From the NCBI RefSeq assembly GCF_900090045.1, contig NC_041785.1, positions 1,647,501 to 1,711,500 on the forward strand: 64,000 bases of DNA, in the 5' to 3' direction. The stretch's first letter is position 1. Each line of letters begins with the position of its first letter. Shown piece by piece: positions 1 through 9,832 of the stretch. The translations under genes were made by a program, and so were the position numbers. Source of the DNA: Plasmodium malariae. Taxonomy: Eukaryota > Apicomplexa > Aconoidasida > Haemosporida > Plasmodiidae. The notes under the pieces are model-generated. The model did not search any database. It was given only the letters and a program-made list of their open reading frames with translations, and was not told the DNA's origin.

Positions 1-670
1 TATGGATGAAAATGTAATAGAGGAAGAAAGGAAAATATTAGAGAAGGAAGCTGATATTATATATACAAATAAAATAAACGAATTAAAAAACATATATAAC
101 AAAAAGCTTAAAGATGAAAAGGAAAAAAATGGCTTAATAATAGAAAAAGCTTTATTTGGTAACTTGACATTAAAAGATGAATGTATAAATAATTGTTTCA
201 ATATTGAACCAATTACAGAAGATCATATACAAGGGCCATTTTTAGATTTAACTATAATTTTACAGTCAAGAGTTGAAAATAGCTCTTTATTATTTAATGA
301 TGACTTTTCTTTTGCTTATTTTTGTGAAATTCCAAAACCATTAATTAAAATAAAAAGTGAAACAGAAAAAAAAAAGTATTCGCACATTTTACAAGATACA
401 GAAATGTATTTATATATAAAATATAAATTTTTAAATATTTATCATGAATTAATTGTCGTAGATAGAGCAAATTATACATTACCTGAAAGTGCCCATAGAG
501 TTTTTGGAAATCGTATATCCGGTCCTTTTTCACCTGTCAATGTAATAAAAATGAAACACGTGTCTAATTCTTTGATGGATAATATTTTTCAATTCTTTTC
601 AAAAAATAAATTTTACATTACTTTATTTACAACGGTCATACTTTGTGCTCAGTCCGTTAAGTCTATCTAG
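1..670 (+). CDS. C-terminal part of an unidentified membrane-associated protein (5' end may lie outside the window)
   Basis: An open frame of 222 codons starts at an ATG at position 2 and ends with TAG at 668-670. Because the window begins one base upstream, this may be an internal Met or the last exon of a longer gene. The protein starts with a charged, probably helical stretch rich in Glu and Lys. A mixed hydrophobic and polar region follows, and the chain ends in a hydrophobic stretch (around residues 203-217, FYITLFTTVILCA) with only a few residues after it. That ending fits a tail anchor or a GPI-attachment signal. I recognise no family. The reading frame has real coding character (varied residues, no homopolymer dominance), so I trust it as a gene but not its start. 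Confidence 0.6.
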   Translation, partial: MDENVIEEERKILEKEADIIYTNKINELKNIYNKKLKDEKEKNGLIIEKALFGNLTLKDECINNCFNIEPITEDHIQGPFLDLTIILQSRVENSSLLFNDDFSFAYFCEIPKPLIKIKSETEKKKYSHILQDTEMYLYIKYKFLNIYHELIVVDRANYTLPESAHRVFGNRISGPFSPVNVIKMKHVSNSLMDNIFQFFSKNKFYITLFTTVILCAQSVKSI

Positions 671-1299
671 TGAATGTACGACATCTAAGAAAAGAAGAAG
701 CACATTATGAAAATACCAGGACAGGGTACAGTGCACGAGCAGAAAGATCAACACAAATTAAAATAAGATAAATTAAGATAAGTTAAAACGAGATATGTTA
801 AAATGAGATAAGATAAAATGAGATAAAATAAAATGAGATAAGATAAAATGAGATAAGATAAAATGAGATAAGATAAAATGAGATAAGATAAAATGAGATA
901 AGATAAAATGAGATAAGATAAAATGAGATAAGATAAAATGAGATAAGATAAAATGGGATAAGTTAAAGTACGTTGAAATATAATAAGCCGAAATACAATA
1001 GAGTGAGCTTTTTCTTTGCAAAAAGGTTTTATTTTTAACCACCCAATGACAGTTTTTGCATATGTGCATGTATCACTCCGCCCATCCATACGTATGTATG
1101 TACGCATGTACATGTTTATAATTTATTATTCTTTCCGTACCGTTTATTGTACACCAATTTGCAGCACCATGTGCAGCGCTCTATTATGATATCCTATATC
1201 TTCCCCATTTTGTATTTTTTGAACAACAACTATTTATCTACTTAATCCTGCTTGTATAAGCATTATAAATATGCGTAGTCATATTTGCATACTCCCTTC
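671..1299. other. Convergent intergenic region with a 15-bp minisatellite
   Basis: This gap lies between a plus-strand and a minus-strand gene, so it holds two 3' ends. Its first half is dominated by a 15-bp tandem array (listed separately). The rest is AT-rich with short TATG-type runs near 1090-1115. I see no convincing gene. Open frames across the array on the minus strand are only translations of the repeat. Confidence 0.6.
760..970. repeat. Minisatellite, 15-bp unit AAAATGAGATAAGAT
   Basis: About a dozen copies of a 15-bp unit lie head to tail. The central copies (roughly 840-955) are almost perfect, and the units degrade towards both ends. Because 15 is a multiple of 3, the array stays open in several frames and produces spurious repetitive ORFs. 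Confidence 0.9.
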
Positions 1300-2196
1300 T
1301 TATGTCGGGTGAAACGCATCGTCGGTGAACTTATCAAAAGATAGATAATATTTTACAAAATCTTCTAACCCTTTTAACAGTTTATTCCAAAGAAGAGAAT
1401 ATTCTTGTGTGCTTGTTTTCTGCATTAATAAATCATGTAATTCGGTTCTAGTTGAATGATTTAGAAAATTTAAAAAAAGACAAAATGTGTCTTTTGTAAA
1501 AAAGAATGATGATATATCTGTGTTTGCATTTTCGTCATTTTCGTCATTTTTGTCATTTTTTTTAATTTTACTGAAAATTTCACAAGCACTAAATTTTTCG
1601 AATTCGTTTTTGAAAAAGAAATTTGCTATATCGTTACAACAATATTTTTTTTTAACATCCATAATTTCTACGTGTACTTCACTTATTTTATTAGCTAATT
1701 CTTCATTTCGTTTTTTGTAAAATAAATTTTCTTTTATTAAATCTTTTTTATTTACATCATTGTTGTCGCTTTTATTTAATTGAAAATAGTTAATAATATA
1801 TTCGTATGGGTTTTCAATTTTCTCCTTATTATTTATTAGTTCTATGAATATATGCACAAAGGTAAAAAACACATTGCTTTCAGATAGGTATTTTCTGAAT
1901 TCATAAATATTTTGTTTCTCTTTATCTTTTAATATTGATTTCAAGAATTTTCTCCTAACACCAAGTTCAATATCTGAATGGGACATTTCTTTGCCTTTTT
2001 CTTTATCGTAACGTTCTGGGGAAAAATGTGTTTCGTTCTCTTTTTCGTCTGATTCTAAATCTTTATCGTACAACAAATGACTTGTTTTTACACTCGTATC
2101 TGAACCAATTGTATCATCTGAGTTATCTGTGCTATTGCTCGTACTGGGAAGGTTTAAAAAATTTTCAAAAAAATCATCAATTTTTGCTTTACTCAT
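1300..2196 (-). CDS. MYCBP/AMY-1-like coiled-coil protein
   Basis: A single-exon frame of 298 residues with an ATG at 2196. The first 80 residues are acidic and Ser-rich, and look disordered. At about residues 95-175 there is a segment that lines up with c-Myc-binding protein (MYCBP/AMY-1). It contains an FRKYLSESNVF motif comparable to FRRYLEKSGVL, then hydrophobic helices with a Pro-containing loop, then a helix ending in NEELANKI comparable to the EENKKLKAKL coiled coil. Animal MYCBP is about 103 residues, so here the domain sits inside a longer protein. The C-terminal third is helical and Asp/Asn-rich without a known motif. In other eukaryotes MYCBP-type proteins act with AKAP scaffolds or in cilia and flagella. 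A flagellar or kinase-scaffold role here is inference only. Confidence 0.6.
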   Translation of the reverse strand: MSKAKIDDFFENFLNLPSTSNSTDNSDDTIGSDTSVKTSHLLYDKDLESDEKENETHFSPERYDKEKGKEMSHSDIELGVRRKFLKSILKDKEKQNIYEFRKYLSESNVFFTFVHIFIELINNKEKIENPYEYIINYFQLNKSDNNDVNKKDLIKENLFYKKRNEELANKISEVHVEIMDVKKKYCCNDIANFFFKNEFEKFSACEIFSKIKKNDKNDENDENANTDISSFFFTKDTFCLFLNFLNHSTRTELHDLLMQKTSTQEYSLLWNKLLKGLEDFVKYYLSFDKFTDDAFHPT

Positions 2197-2288
2197 TTTT
2201 CACTTTTCACGAACTTGAACGTTTATGCAGCTATGAAGCAATATAGCTTCCCTTGCGTCCAGTATCAAGTGGTCACACGCGCCTACAT

Positions 2289-2337
<49 letters not shown>

Positions 2338-3315
2338 AATATACACGCGGCACTGATAATTATTTACTAAAAGTTCCGTAGTTTGTCGAGTAATGTAGTA
2401 ACCAATGAAGACTACCTCAATTTTGTAATATCTGCATATAGATGTAACGTTGGTGAGCTCTTCAAATTGCATATATATATATATATATACGCTAACGTTT
2501 TTTTTGTTTTACAATTTTGTAAACGAAAAGGTTAAAATAACGTTGCGCATGGTTCACATGCTTTTTATATTAATTTTTACAAAGACAGATACATGTGGTG
2601 CAAAAAGAGTAAGATAAATATGGAAATATATAAATATATGTATATACATGCAAGCATACTTAAGCAGTTTTTTTTTTTTTTTTTTTTCTTACACATATTT
2701 CTAAAATACCAAAATGGCTAGCTGGTCAGGTAAATTTTTGCTTTGCACAGTAGATTATAAAATTTGTATTTCTATGAAAAAAAGAGGTTTTCTTGTTAAC
2801 TAAAACTTTTGACCCCACTCTTTCCATTTATTCAAGTATGTTAAAAATACAAGTTTGTTAAATAAAAATGCAAAAAAGGAAAAATTCAAAACTGTAATAT
2901 GGTAAAATTAAAGAAAACAAAATGAATACTAGAAAATGTGGATAATTTAAAAAAAAAAAAAAAAAAAACGTTAATTACCAAAAATTTTAGACATTGGAGA
3001 AATTTTTAAAAAAGCACACAATATGGGTTAATTAATCAAAATGGGTAAAAGTGCGGCATAACTATATCCATGTGAACGCGTATATGTGTATGTAAATGTT
3101 TTCGTGTGTGGATGCATATTCCCACGTATATCTATATATATATATGTACATATTTTCATAATGAACGGAATTAGACAGAGTTTAAAAAAAAAAAAATTGT
3201 TCAAATAATAGTGAAGTTATGCATTTTTTTGCATCCACATTATTTACAAATTATACCAAATTCGGTAAACTACACCTTGCTCATTTTACAAAATTGCTAA
3301 GTACTTATGTTTTAG
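2197..3315. other. Intergenic region with TA microsatellite
   Basis: The gap lies between two minus-strand genes: the promoter side of the MYCBP-like gene and the 3' side of the CstF50-like gene. It holds a (TA)n run near 2292-2335, a poly-T run near 2670-2687 and a poly-A run near 2949-2968. I see no coding frame with coding character. Confidence 0.6.
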
Positions 3316-5190
3316 CTAATAATCGTGCACGTATTTCTGCTCAATTTTAATGGTCTTGCACACACAATCATACCCAGCTGTGTGCACATTCAACCCATCT
3401 TTTGCATTAACAATATCAGATATCTGATCTATGTGTATATCTTGTATGTTATGCTCTATATTTCCAAAATAGGAATTGTAAATATAAAATTTCGATGTAA
3501 AATGATCATTTGTTTGAATAATATTAGCTAAGAGCAATTCATCATTCATAAAGATACTTTTATTTGAAGAACATGATAACCCATGTCCAAAGGTAAAAAG
3601 GGATTTAAAATTTCTTATATCCCAAATTTTTGTTTGTCCATCAAGTCCTGATGTTATGATATAACAATTTGACTTGTTAAATTTGACTGATTGAATAGAG
3701 TACCCATTATGTGCATTTAACTGTGTATGTATTAAATGAGAATTATGACCATCCCAAATTTTTATATTCCCATCAACGGAAACGGAAGCATATATATTTC
3801 CATCGGATGTTGCACTAATATCATTAATGGATGAAGTATGATATGTGTTTTGATCAGATGACGTAAAACATGTTAAAGTTTCAAGGTCATATAATTTTAA
3901 TATATTTTCATTTTTATTACTTGCATAAAGGAAATCACCACACGGATGTACACACATGGATATAAAAGGATTTTTATCTTGAATTATAATATTTCTGAAC
4001 AGGTCATCATGTAATTTTTCACGTATATTTTTATTATATTTATTATATTGTTGCTTTTTCTTTTTTAAAATTTTATTTACATCCATAATCTGAATTGTAC
4101 AATCATCGCTTGCTGAAAATAAAATATTTTTCATAGGATGAAATTTAAGGCAATTAATTTTTCCTGTATGTTTATTATCAATAGTAAAAATTTTTTTTTT
4201 TTTTATATCATTTATTTTAGCTATTTTTATAATATTATCTGAACCACCTGAACACAAAATATTATTTGTAAAATTTGTTGCACAACAAATACATTTATTT
4301 TTATGAATTAATTCAATACGATCCGTAACTTCATAAGAATATACTTTTCTCACTTTTCCGTTTTTTACATCGTAATTTAGAATGCAACAATTGTTGTTGG
4401 ATATGTTTAATTTTTTATTTAAGATTTCGTATGACGTCAATTTTTTTCTATATTCCTCTTCATTGTTTATTTCAGGTTTTTTAAATATATTCTTTGTAAA
4501 TAAATTGAATAGATAATTTTCTTCAGCAGTCTTATTTTCTTCTAAATTTAACTCCCTTTTTAAAATATCGAACGATTCAGTTAAATTGTCATCTTTAAGT
4601 TGTTTCAAAACAATTTCATAAAATGCAATTTTATCAATGTTCCAAATGGGTCTTTCCATCTTTACAGTGCTAAACGATTTGTTGTACTCCTCTTTTTTTT
4701 CTTTAGCCTCTTCTTCATCTGACACAACAGTTACGTCATTATAATTACTTGTTACACAGTCGCTGATTGGTGCAATGTCATTATCATCTATTAATTCATT
4801 TTTATATATGTTTTCACTATGATATAGGCTTTCCCCATGATATAGGCTTTTACCTTGATACAGGCTTTCACGATGATATACGTTTTCGCTATGACCTACG
4901 TTTTCATTATCATCTACGTTTTCATTATCATCTACGTTTTCATTATCATCTACGTTTTCATCATAACCTAAATTTTCACTATGACGTACGTTTTCATTAT
5001 CATCTATGTTTTCATTTTCATCTACGTTTTCATTTTCATCTACGTTTTCATTTTCATCTACGTTTTCATTTTCATCTACGTTTTCATTATGCGCGATATT
5101 TTCATCGTTCGATATACTACTACCATTATTGACATTTTCATTACTTACAACATTTGGCAAAAAAGAAGTATTGTCGTTAAATTCCTTCAT
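3316..5190 (-). CDS. CSTF1: CstF50-like WD40 protein (cleavage stimulation factor subunit 1)
   Basis: 624 residues in one exon, ATG at 5190. The first 130 residues are a degenerate low-complexity region built on ENVDEN-type repeats. At about residues 178-213 (WNIDKIAFYEIVLKQL) there is a short helical region like the N-terminal dimerisation domain of CstF50. From about residue 275 there are WD40 repeats. Diagnostic stretches include HPCGDFLYAS followed by LKLYDLETLTCF, then SVDGNIKIWDG and GLDGQTKIWDI. They match the order and wording of human CSTF1 (HPSGDF, LRLYD, KDGCIKLWDG) better than generic WD40 proteins. CstF50 belongs to the nuclear complex that binds the downstream element during mRNA 3'-end cleavage and polyadenylation. 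The acidic repeat extension is lineage-specific. The family assignment is fairly sure; complex membership in this parasite is inferred. Confidence 0.8.
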   Translation of the reverse strand: MKEFNDNTSFLPNVVSNENVNNGSSISNDENIAHNENVDENENVDENENVDENENVDENENIDDNENVRHSENLGYDENVDDNENVDDNENVDDNENVGHSENVYHRESLYQGKSLYHGESLYHSENIYKNELIDDNDIAPISDCVTSNYNDVTVVSDEEEAKEKKEEYNKSFSTVKMERPIWNIDKIAFYEIVLKQLKDDNLTESFDILKRELNLEENKTAEENYLFNLFTKNIFKKPEINNEEEYRKKLTSYEILNKKLNISNNNCCILNYDVKNGKVRKVYSYEVTDRIELIHKNKCICCATNFTNNILCSGGSDNIIKIAKINDIKKKKIFTIDNKHTGKINCLKFHPMKNILFSASDDCTIQIMDVNKILKKKKQQYNKYNKNIREKLHDDLFRNIIIQDKNPFISMCVHPCGDFLYASNKNENILKLYDLETLTCFTSSDQNTYHTSSINDISATSDGNIYASVSVDGNIKIWDGHNSHLIHTQLNAHNGYSIQSVKFNKSNCYIITSGLDGQTKIWDIRNFKSLFTFGHGLSCSSNKSIFMNDELLLANIIQTNDHFTSKFYIYNSYFGNIEHNIQDIHIDQISDIVNAKDGLNVHTAGYDCVCKTIKIEQKYVHDY

Positions 5191-6599
5191 TAAAAATTTA
5201 TTTTAAATTCGCTTTGTAGCTAATACATTAAAAAAACTATCGTGTGGTGGTGGTTTCCACTATTCCTTATTCTTTCTCTATCTTTCCTTATAGCTATATT
5301 TCGTATTAAAATTCAGATATATATAGGCATACCATCTTTGTATTATTCATAAAAATTAAAAAGAAATTATATATTTACAAGGTTTAAACATGAACTGAAG
5401 GAATTCCATTCCTCGACAGTGATAAAGAAAAATTATTACTTGTTCGAAAAAAAAAAATAAAGAAATTCCAAATTGCACAATCAAAAAGATCCTGCTTAAC
5501 CTAAGCCATATATATATATATATGTACATGCACATATATATTATTTTTTATATATATAAAATCAGGTTATTTTTTTTATTTGCCATTTTATTTTGTTCAC
5601 ATATTTTGAACTTGTGGAAATAAATATAACGAGGAATGTATGTACTATTTCTATATTTTCAGATTTCTTATTCTCTTTTTTCCCTCTTTTTTTTCAATAA
5701 AAAAAAAAAAAAAAATTAAAAAAAAAATAATTTATTGCATTATTTTTGTGCATGTGATTTACACGTAAGGAATATTAACCATGACAGAAAGTTTTGCGTT
5801 TACATTTAAAATATATCAATTTGTTTTCAGATATTAAACGAAGGAGCATTATTTTATATATGCATATAAACGTACATACATACATATGAACAAATAGCCA
5901 TGTACATAAATATGCATATACGCTAAAAACACCTGTTAAGAGCGTGTGTTTCTAGCATTAAAAAACAGCTTCCCCTTTAGAATCGAGCGAATACTGATAA
6001 ATATGGGTTTATATTATGGCGCATGAACCATAAGAAAATAGTTTTATTTACATATTTGTGTGTAAATTTTTGTATTTTTTTCTTTTAAAAAAAAGTTTTA
6101 CATAAAATTTTCATCCATTGATTGTACCCAGTTAATAATTATAGGTGTCAAAGGCAATTTGATTAATGAATATATATTTAGCAAATTTTACAACTATATA
6201 GAAAAAATATTTTTTTTTTTTTTCAGAAAAAGACATTATTTAATTGAAACAAATTCACACCCTTATAATACACATTACAATTTTGTGTGTGCTATTTTGT
6301 TAAATTGAACAGTTGTAAACCTTTTTCATTTTTCATATACAAAAAGAAATTTTTTTTTTTGTTTAAATATGCCAGAATGAAAAACAAAGCTTTCGTAAGA
6401 TTTTTATATACAAGTTGAAATGATTATAAAGTAATGGTACTACAAAAAGTACTCAGCATAAAAAATTTAAAATATGAGTCGTCATACATTTTATGGAATA
6501 AGCTCAATATAAAATGATTCCTCTTCTGTTTTATATTAGCAAGAAAAAAAAAAAAAAAATATATAGGTATAGAACTTAATGTAACGAAAAAAAGCATAT
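5191..6599. other. Intergenic, promoter side of CstF50-like gene
   Basis: AT-rich sequence with poly-A near 5699-5716, TA runs near 5511-5545, and poly-T near 6208-6225. A short open stretch with coding-like residues lies at 6434-6517 (ATG to TGA, 27 codons). It could be a first exon of the small ORF that follows, but no convincing donor site is visible. Otherwise I see nothing. Confidence 0.4.
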
Positions 6600-6932
6600 A
6601 TGTGCTTATTCATGTTATGCGTTTATCCAGTAGGGGAAAACTACATGATTACTACGCATTTTGTAAGTGTGTTAAACGTTATTTATATTTGGAATAAAAA
6701 CGAAGAAAATGACAAATATGCAATGAAAGAATTTTTCCTTTTTTCCTCTTTTACGTTTTTCCTTTTTTATTTTATTTTACTTTTTTTATCGTTAATCATT
6801 TTTATATATTTTTTAAGCGTTCACTATTACCATTTAATGGTAAAACTTTCCTGGAAATTTCCTAAAATAAAAGCCCATTTACCAGTTAATTATGAAAAAG
6901 ATACATATGTGGACAGAGTAATTGTTCTATGA
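6600..6932 (+). CDS. Small putative membrane protein, uncertain gene
   Basis: A 110-codon open frame. It contains a strongly hydrophobic segment of about 30 residues in its middle (FFLFYFILLFLSLIIFIYFL) preceded by a charged stretch (NKNEENDKYAMKEF). After it comes a C-terminal tail (KLSWKFPKIKAHLPVN, then YEKDTYVDRVIVL) with normal amino-acid variety and higher GC than the surroundings. The tail is what argues for a real single-pass protein. The first ATG may be wrong: a better start could be at 6723, or the frame could be the second exon of a spliced gene. The hydrophobic part could also be an accidental reading of a T-rich tract. I recognise no family. Confidence 0.35.
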   Translation: MCLFMLCVYPVGENYMITTHFVSVLNVIYIWNKNEENDKYAMKEFFLFSSFTFFLFYFILLFLSLIIFIYFLSVHYYHLMVKLSWKFPKIKAHLPVNYEKDTYVDRVIVL

Positions 6933-7181
6933 ATTTACTCTTACGCATTTTATAATTTTATTGAAACGGCAAACAAAATATGTAATAAGAAGTGAAAAAA
7001 AATAAGAAATGAGGAAATAATGCTGGTAATATGTACGTAAACACCACTTGTTTAACTGTTAAATAAAATAAAGTGTACACTATAAAAGTGTACTATATGA
7101 TGATTATTGCTTTTCCATTTGTTGTAAAAAATAAAACAATTTTAATTTAATTTTAAATTCTTTAATGCAAAAAATTATAAA

Positions 7182-7421
7182 ATGCTTAGTATAAATTTTT
7201 TCTCCATTTTTTGGAAAAACCAAAAATTAATTTTTTTAATTCTTTATATTATATGGTACACATTCGTAATTTTTACCATAAATTTTATATTTTTCTGTCC
7301 AGTATGGTTGATTTTACAAGAAAGGAAAAAAAAAAAAAAAAATGAGTACATACGACCAATGTATTCATTTGGTAATACAATTATGTTGTCGCATTTGCGA
7401 TTTAGTCGACATAATTTTTAA
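7182..7421 (+). CDS. Very small hydrophobic ORF, doubtful
   Basis: A 79-codon frame with a hydrophobic N-terminal half and a basic, Lys-run-containing C-terminal half ending in SHLRFSRHNF. It follows the previous small ORF on the same strand. It sits in T-rich DNA where hydrophobic ORFs arise by chance, and no start context or family supports it. Listed because the C-terminal part has mixed composition. Confidence 0.15.
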   Translation: MLSINFFSIFWKNQKLIFLILYIIWYTFVIFTINFIFFCPVWLILQERKKKKKNEYIRPMYSFGNTIMLSHLRFSRHNF

Positions 7422-8136
7422 ATTGCTATTTTTTTCAACTTTTTTTTTTTTTTTTTTTGTTCTTTGTTTTTTTGTCCAATATGTACATGTATATATTTAA
7501 ATGCTTTACCGTGCTCCTTAGTTTATCATCCAAGTTTAAATTTTTCTCGTCAAAATTTAGAATAATATTTTGGAGAGTTTATTTTTAATTTTTTCTGAAC
7601 TTTTCTATCTTTTCAGCACAAGAAATTACAATTTTTTAGTTTATTTCTTTTTTTAGTTTATTTCTTTTTTTAATTTATTTCTCTTTTTAGTTTTCTTTCA
7701 ACTATTTGTATTTGCGAGTAGAAAAAAACAGAAAAAACAAAAAAAACAAAAAAATTAGTAATATGGAAGGAAAAAAATGAGCTGGGAAAAAAATTAATTT
7801 TACAGTGCATTATTTGAAAATCGCGTATACACAATTTTTTTTATTTTTTTTTTTTTATTTTTTTTTTATGGTGTTCTTAGTGATTTTGTTTTCTCTTTCG
7901 TTTTTGTATTCATTATCCATTTAATTTTCATTTTCACTTTCTTCTTTTTTCATTTCCTTTTTGTTTTCCCGTTCGACTTCTTTTTCTTGGTCGATTTTTG
8001 TTTTTCCTGAATTGGTCATATTTTTACGTTTGTATTTTTAAATTTTTGTAATTCCCCTTGACTCTCTGTTAATGTTATTTTGTACTTCAGCACTTCTTTT
8101 AATTTTATATAAAATAAGAAGTGCGAATTAGTATAA

Positions 8137-8137
8137 C

Positions 8138-8168
<31 letters not shown>

Positions 8169-8187
8169 CATGTATATGTATATGTAC

Positions 8188-8219
<32 letters not shown>

Positions 8220-8238
8220 ATATATGTATATGTATATA

Positions 8239-8285
<47 letters not shown>

Positions 8286-8289
8286 ATAT
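8137..8289. repeat. TATATG/TATGTA hexamer microsatellite
   Basis: About 150 bp of near-continuous TATATG units with a few TACATG variants, about 130 bp upstream of the MSP10-like start codon, so probably in its 5' untranslated or promoter region. Confidence 0.85.
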
Positions 8290-8337
8290 TTATATATGTA
8301 CATATTTTTACATGCGTAAACCCCCACGACACACATT

Positions 8338-8348
8338 TGCACGTGCAC
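8338..8348. promoter_or_regulatory. Candidate AP2-I type motif (TGCAC/GTGCAC)
   Basis: TGCAC at 8338-8342 is followed directly by GTGCAC at 8343-8348, so the GTGCA core occurs on both strands, about 70 bp before the start codon of the MSP10-like gene. GTGCA is the published core of the Plasmodium AP2-I factor that drives invasion genes. The position relative to the transcription start is unknown, so this is a motif match only. Confidence 0.35.
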
Positions 8349-8418
8349 GTTTATCCATAATTTTTATTTTTTTCTGACCTTTTGACATTAACTTTTGCAT
8401 GAACGAAAAAGGTAAAAG

Positions 8419-9654
8419 ATGATTTTTATCAGGTGGAATAAGTCGATTTCCTTAACAATTTTGCTCCTATTATATTTAAACAATGTAATTTACATAAATA
8501 CAAATGATATAAAAGATAAGAAAAAGGAAGACGTTTCGAACAAAGAAAATAATGCAGTTGATAATGATGATCATGAAAACTTATCAATCGAAGGAGGAAA
8601 TGGAAATGATAATGATAACGCCTTTGCTGGAAATAACTCGGGAAAAATAAATATACAGGATGATGAAAATGCCGAGTTCAGCCCAACCGGTATATTTAAT
8701 GCTTTTGAAAAAATTTTTTTAAGAAAAAGGAAAGATAATATAGACGAGAGTGATATGCAATCAGACAATTCGAATGACAACAAAAAGAATAAGAATTCTT
8801 TGAATGCATCAGATGATGATGATGAGGAGGAGGATGGAGAAAGAAGTATAAAGGACGAAATTTATCATGCATTTAATTATGTAAAAGATAAATTTGTTCC
8901 TTTTTTTTCAAGTAAAAATCAAACAATTAAAGCTGAGGATGATGATACTACAAATCCAACTGAAGATAATAAAGATATTAACAAACAAAAGCAAGAGCCC
9001 AGTGTTGACGATGCAGCAAAAAAAGACCCACCTGAATCAAAGGAATCAAACAGTAAGGAAGTTACTAGTCAGAAAGGTGGAGAAAGTATGGCAAATACGT
9101 CCCCATATAGTTATGATAATTTTTTTAAAAATAAAGAAACAAGAAAACCCAAACCTGAGGTATCAGAACATATTCAGAAAACATTGTTAAAAGAAGGGAA
9201 CGATATTAAGGAAACCACTAGCCAAATAGATAATGTTGTATATAATTTTGAACAAGTAATTTTGAAAACAAAATTCTACACTAAAGCTATTAAAAATTTT
9301 GTACATTTCAAAATGTACCATATATGTGAATATTCAAAATGTGGAGCTAATGCTCGTTGTTATATTGTTGATAAAGATAAAGAAGAATGCAGGTGTAGAG
9401 CAAATTATGTGCAAGATACTTCCGTAGACTATTTTAAGTGTATACCTATGACTACAAAGGATTGTAAGAAGAAAAATGGAAATTGCGATAAAAATGCAGA
9501 TTGTTCAACTGATAAAAATAATAATATAAGATGTCAGTGTAAACATGATTATTTTGGTGACGGTATATTCTGTGTTATGGGATCTCAAGCAAGGCAATCG
9601 GTGTACTTGCTCCTCTTAGTTGTTATTGGTGTTGTTCAGAAATTTCTCTTTTAA
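8419..9654 (+). CDS. MSP10: Merozoite surface protein 10-like, GPI-anchored, two EGF domains
   Basis: 411 residues in one exon. An N-terminal hydrophobic signal peptide (about residues 9-27, ISLTILLLLYLNNVIYI) is followed by a long acidic, Asn/Asp-rich region up to about residue 285. Two consecutive EGF-like modules follow (about 303-341 and 348-388) with six cysteines each, ending in CQCKHDYFGDGIFC. The chain finishes with a hydrophobic GPI-attachment signal (VYLLLLVVIGVVQKFLF). Double C-terminal EGF modules with a GPI anchor occur in MSP1, MSP8 and MSP10. The small size excludes MSP1, and gene order with CDC48 and ACS12 points to MSP10. Such proteins sit on the merozoite surface or apical end and are antibody targets. 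The protein is shorter than P. falciparum MSP10 (about 525 residues), mainly in the acidic region. MSP8 is the main alternative. Confidence 0.85.
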   Translation: MIFIRWNKSISLTILLLLYLNNVIYINTNDIKDKKKEDVSNKENNAVDNDDHENLSIEGGNGNDNDNAFAGNNSGKINIQDDENAEFSPTGIFNAFEKIFLRKRKDNIDESDMQSDNSNDNKKNKNSLNASDDDDEEEDGERSIKDEIYHAFNYVKDKFVPFFSSKNQTIKAEDDDTTNPTEDNKDINKQKQEPSVDDAAKKDPPESKESNSKEVTSQKGGESMANTSPYSYDNFFKNKETRKPKPEVSEHIQKTLLKEGNDIKETTSQIDNVVYNFEQVILKTKFYTKAIKNFVHFKMYHICEYSKCGANARCYIVDKDKEECRCRANYVQDTSVDYFKCIPMTTKDCKKKNGNCDKNADCSTDKNNNIRCQCKHDYFGDGIFCVMGSQARQSVYLLLLVVIGVVQKFLF

Positions 9655-9696
9655 CATGCTTTAAGGAATACTCTACATGTACAGATATATGCTCAT

Positions 9697-9832
9697 AAAT
9701 ACGTACACATAAATACGTACACATAAATACGTACACATAAATACGTACACATAAATACGTACACATAAATACGTACACATAAATACGTACACATAAATAC
9801 GTATATATAAATACGTACATATAAATACGTAC
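9697..9832. repeat. Minisatellite, 14-bp unit ACATAAATACGTAC
   Basis: About ten copies, the first eight nearly perfect, then drifting to a TATATAAATACGTA form. It lies just downstream of the MSP10-like stop codon, probably in its 3' untranslated region. Open frames in three minus-strand registers are repeat translations. Confidence 0.9.

Larger units (their letters stand above)
7422..8418. other. Intergenic, upstream of the MSP10-like gene
   Basis: Contains long T-rich tracts (7440-7460, 7835-7870) and a TATATG microsatellite from about 8137 to 8289 that encodes only shadow ORFs. A candidate ApiAP2 motif lies close to the gene start (separate entry). I see no coding sequence. Confidence 0.6.

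Noticed and set aside
748..1113. Minus-strand ORFs of Leu/Ile/Ser/His repeats over the 15-bp array
   Set aside because: Pure translation of a minisatellite; several frames are open and no non-repeat coding sequence is attached.
4767..5206. Plus-strand His/Phe/Arg repeat ORFs opposite the CstF50-like N-terminus
   Set aside because: Antisense shadow of the ENVDEN repeat of the minus-strand gene.
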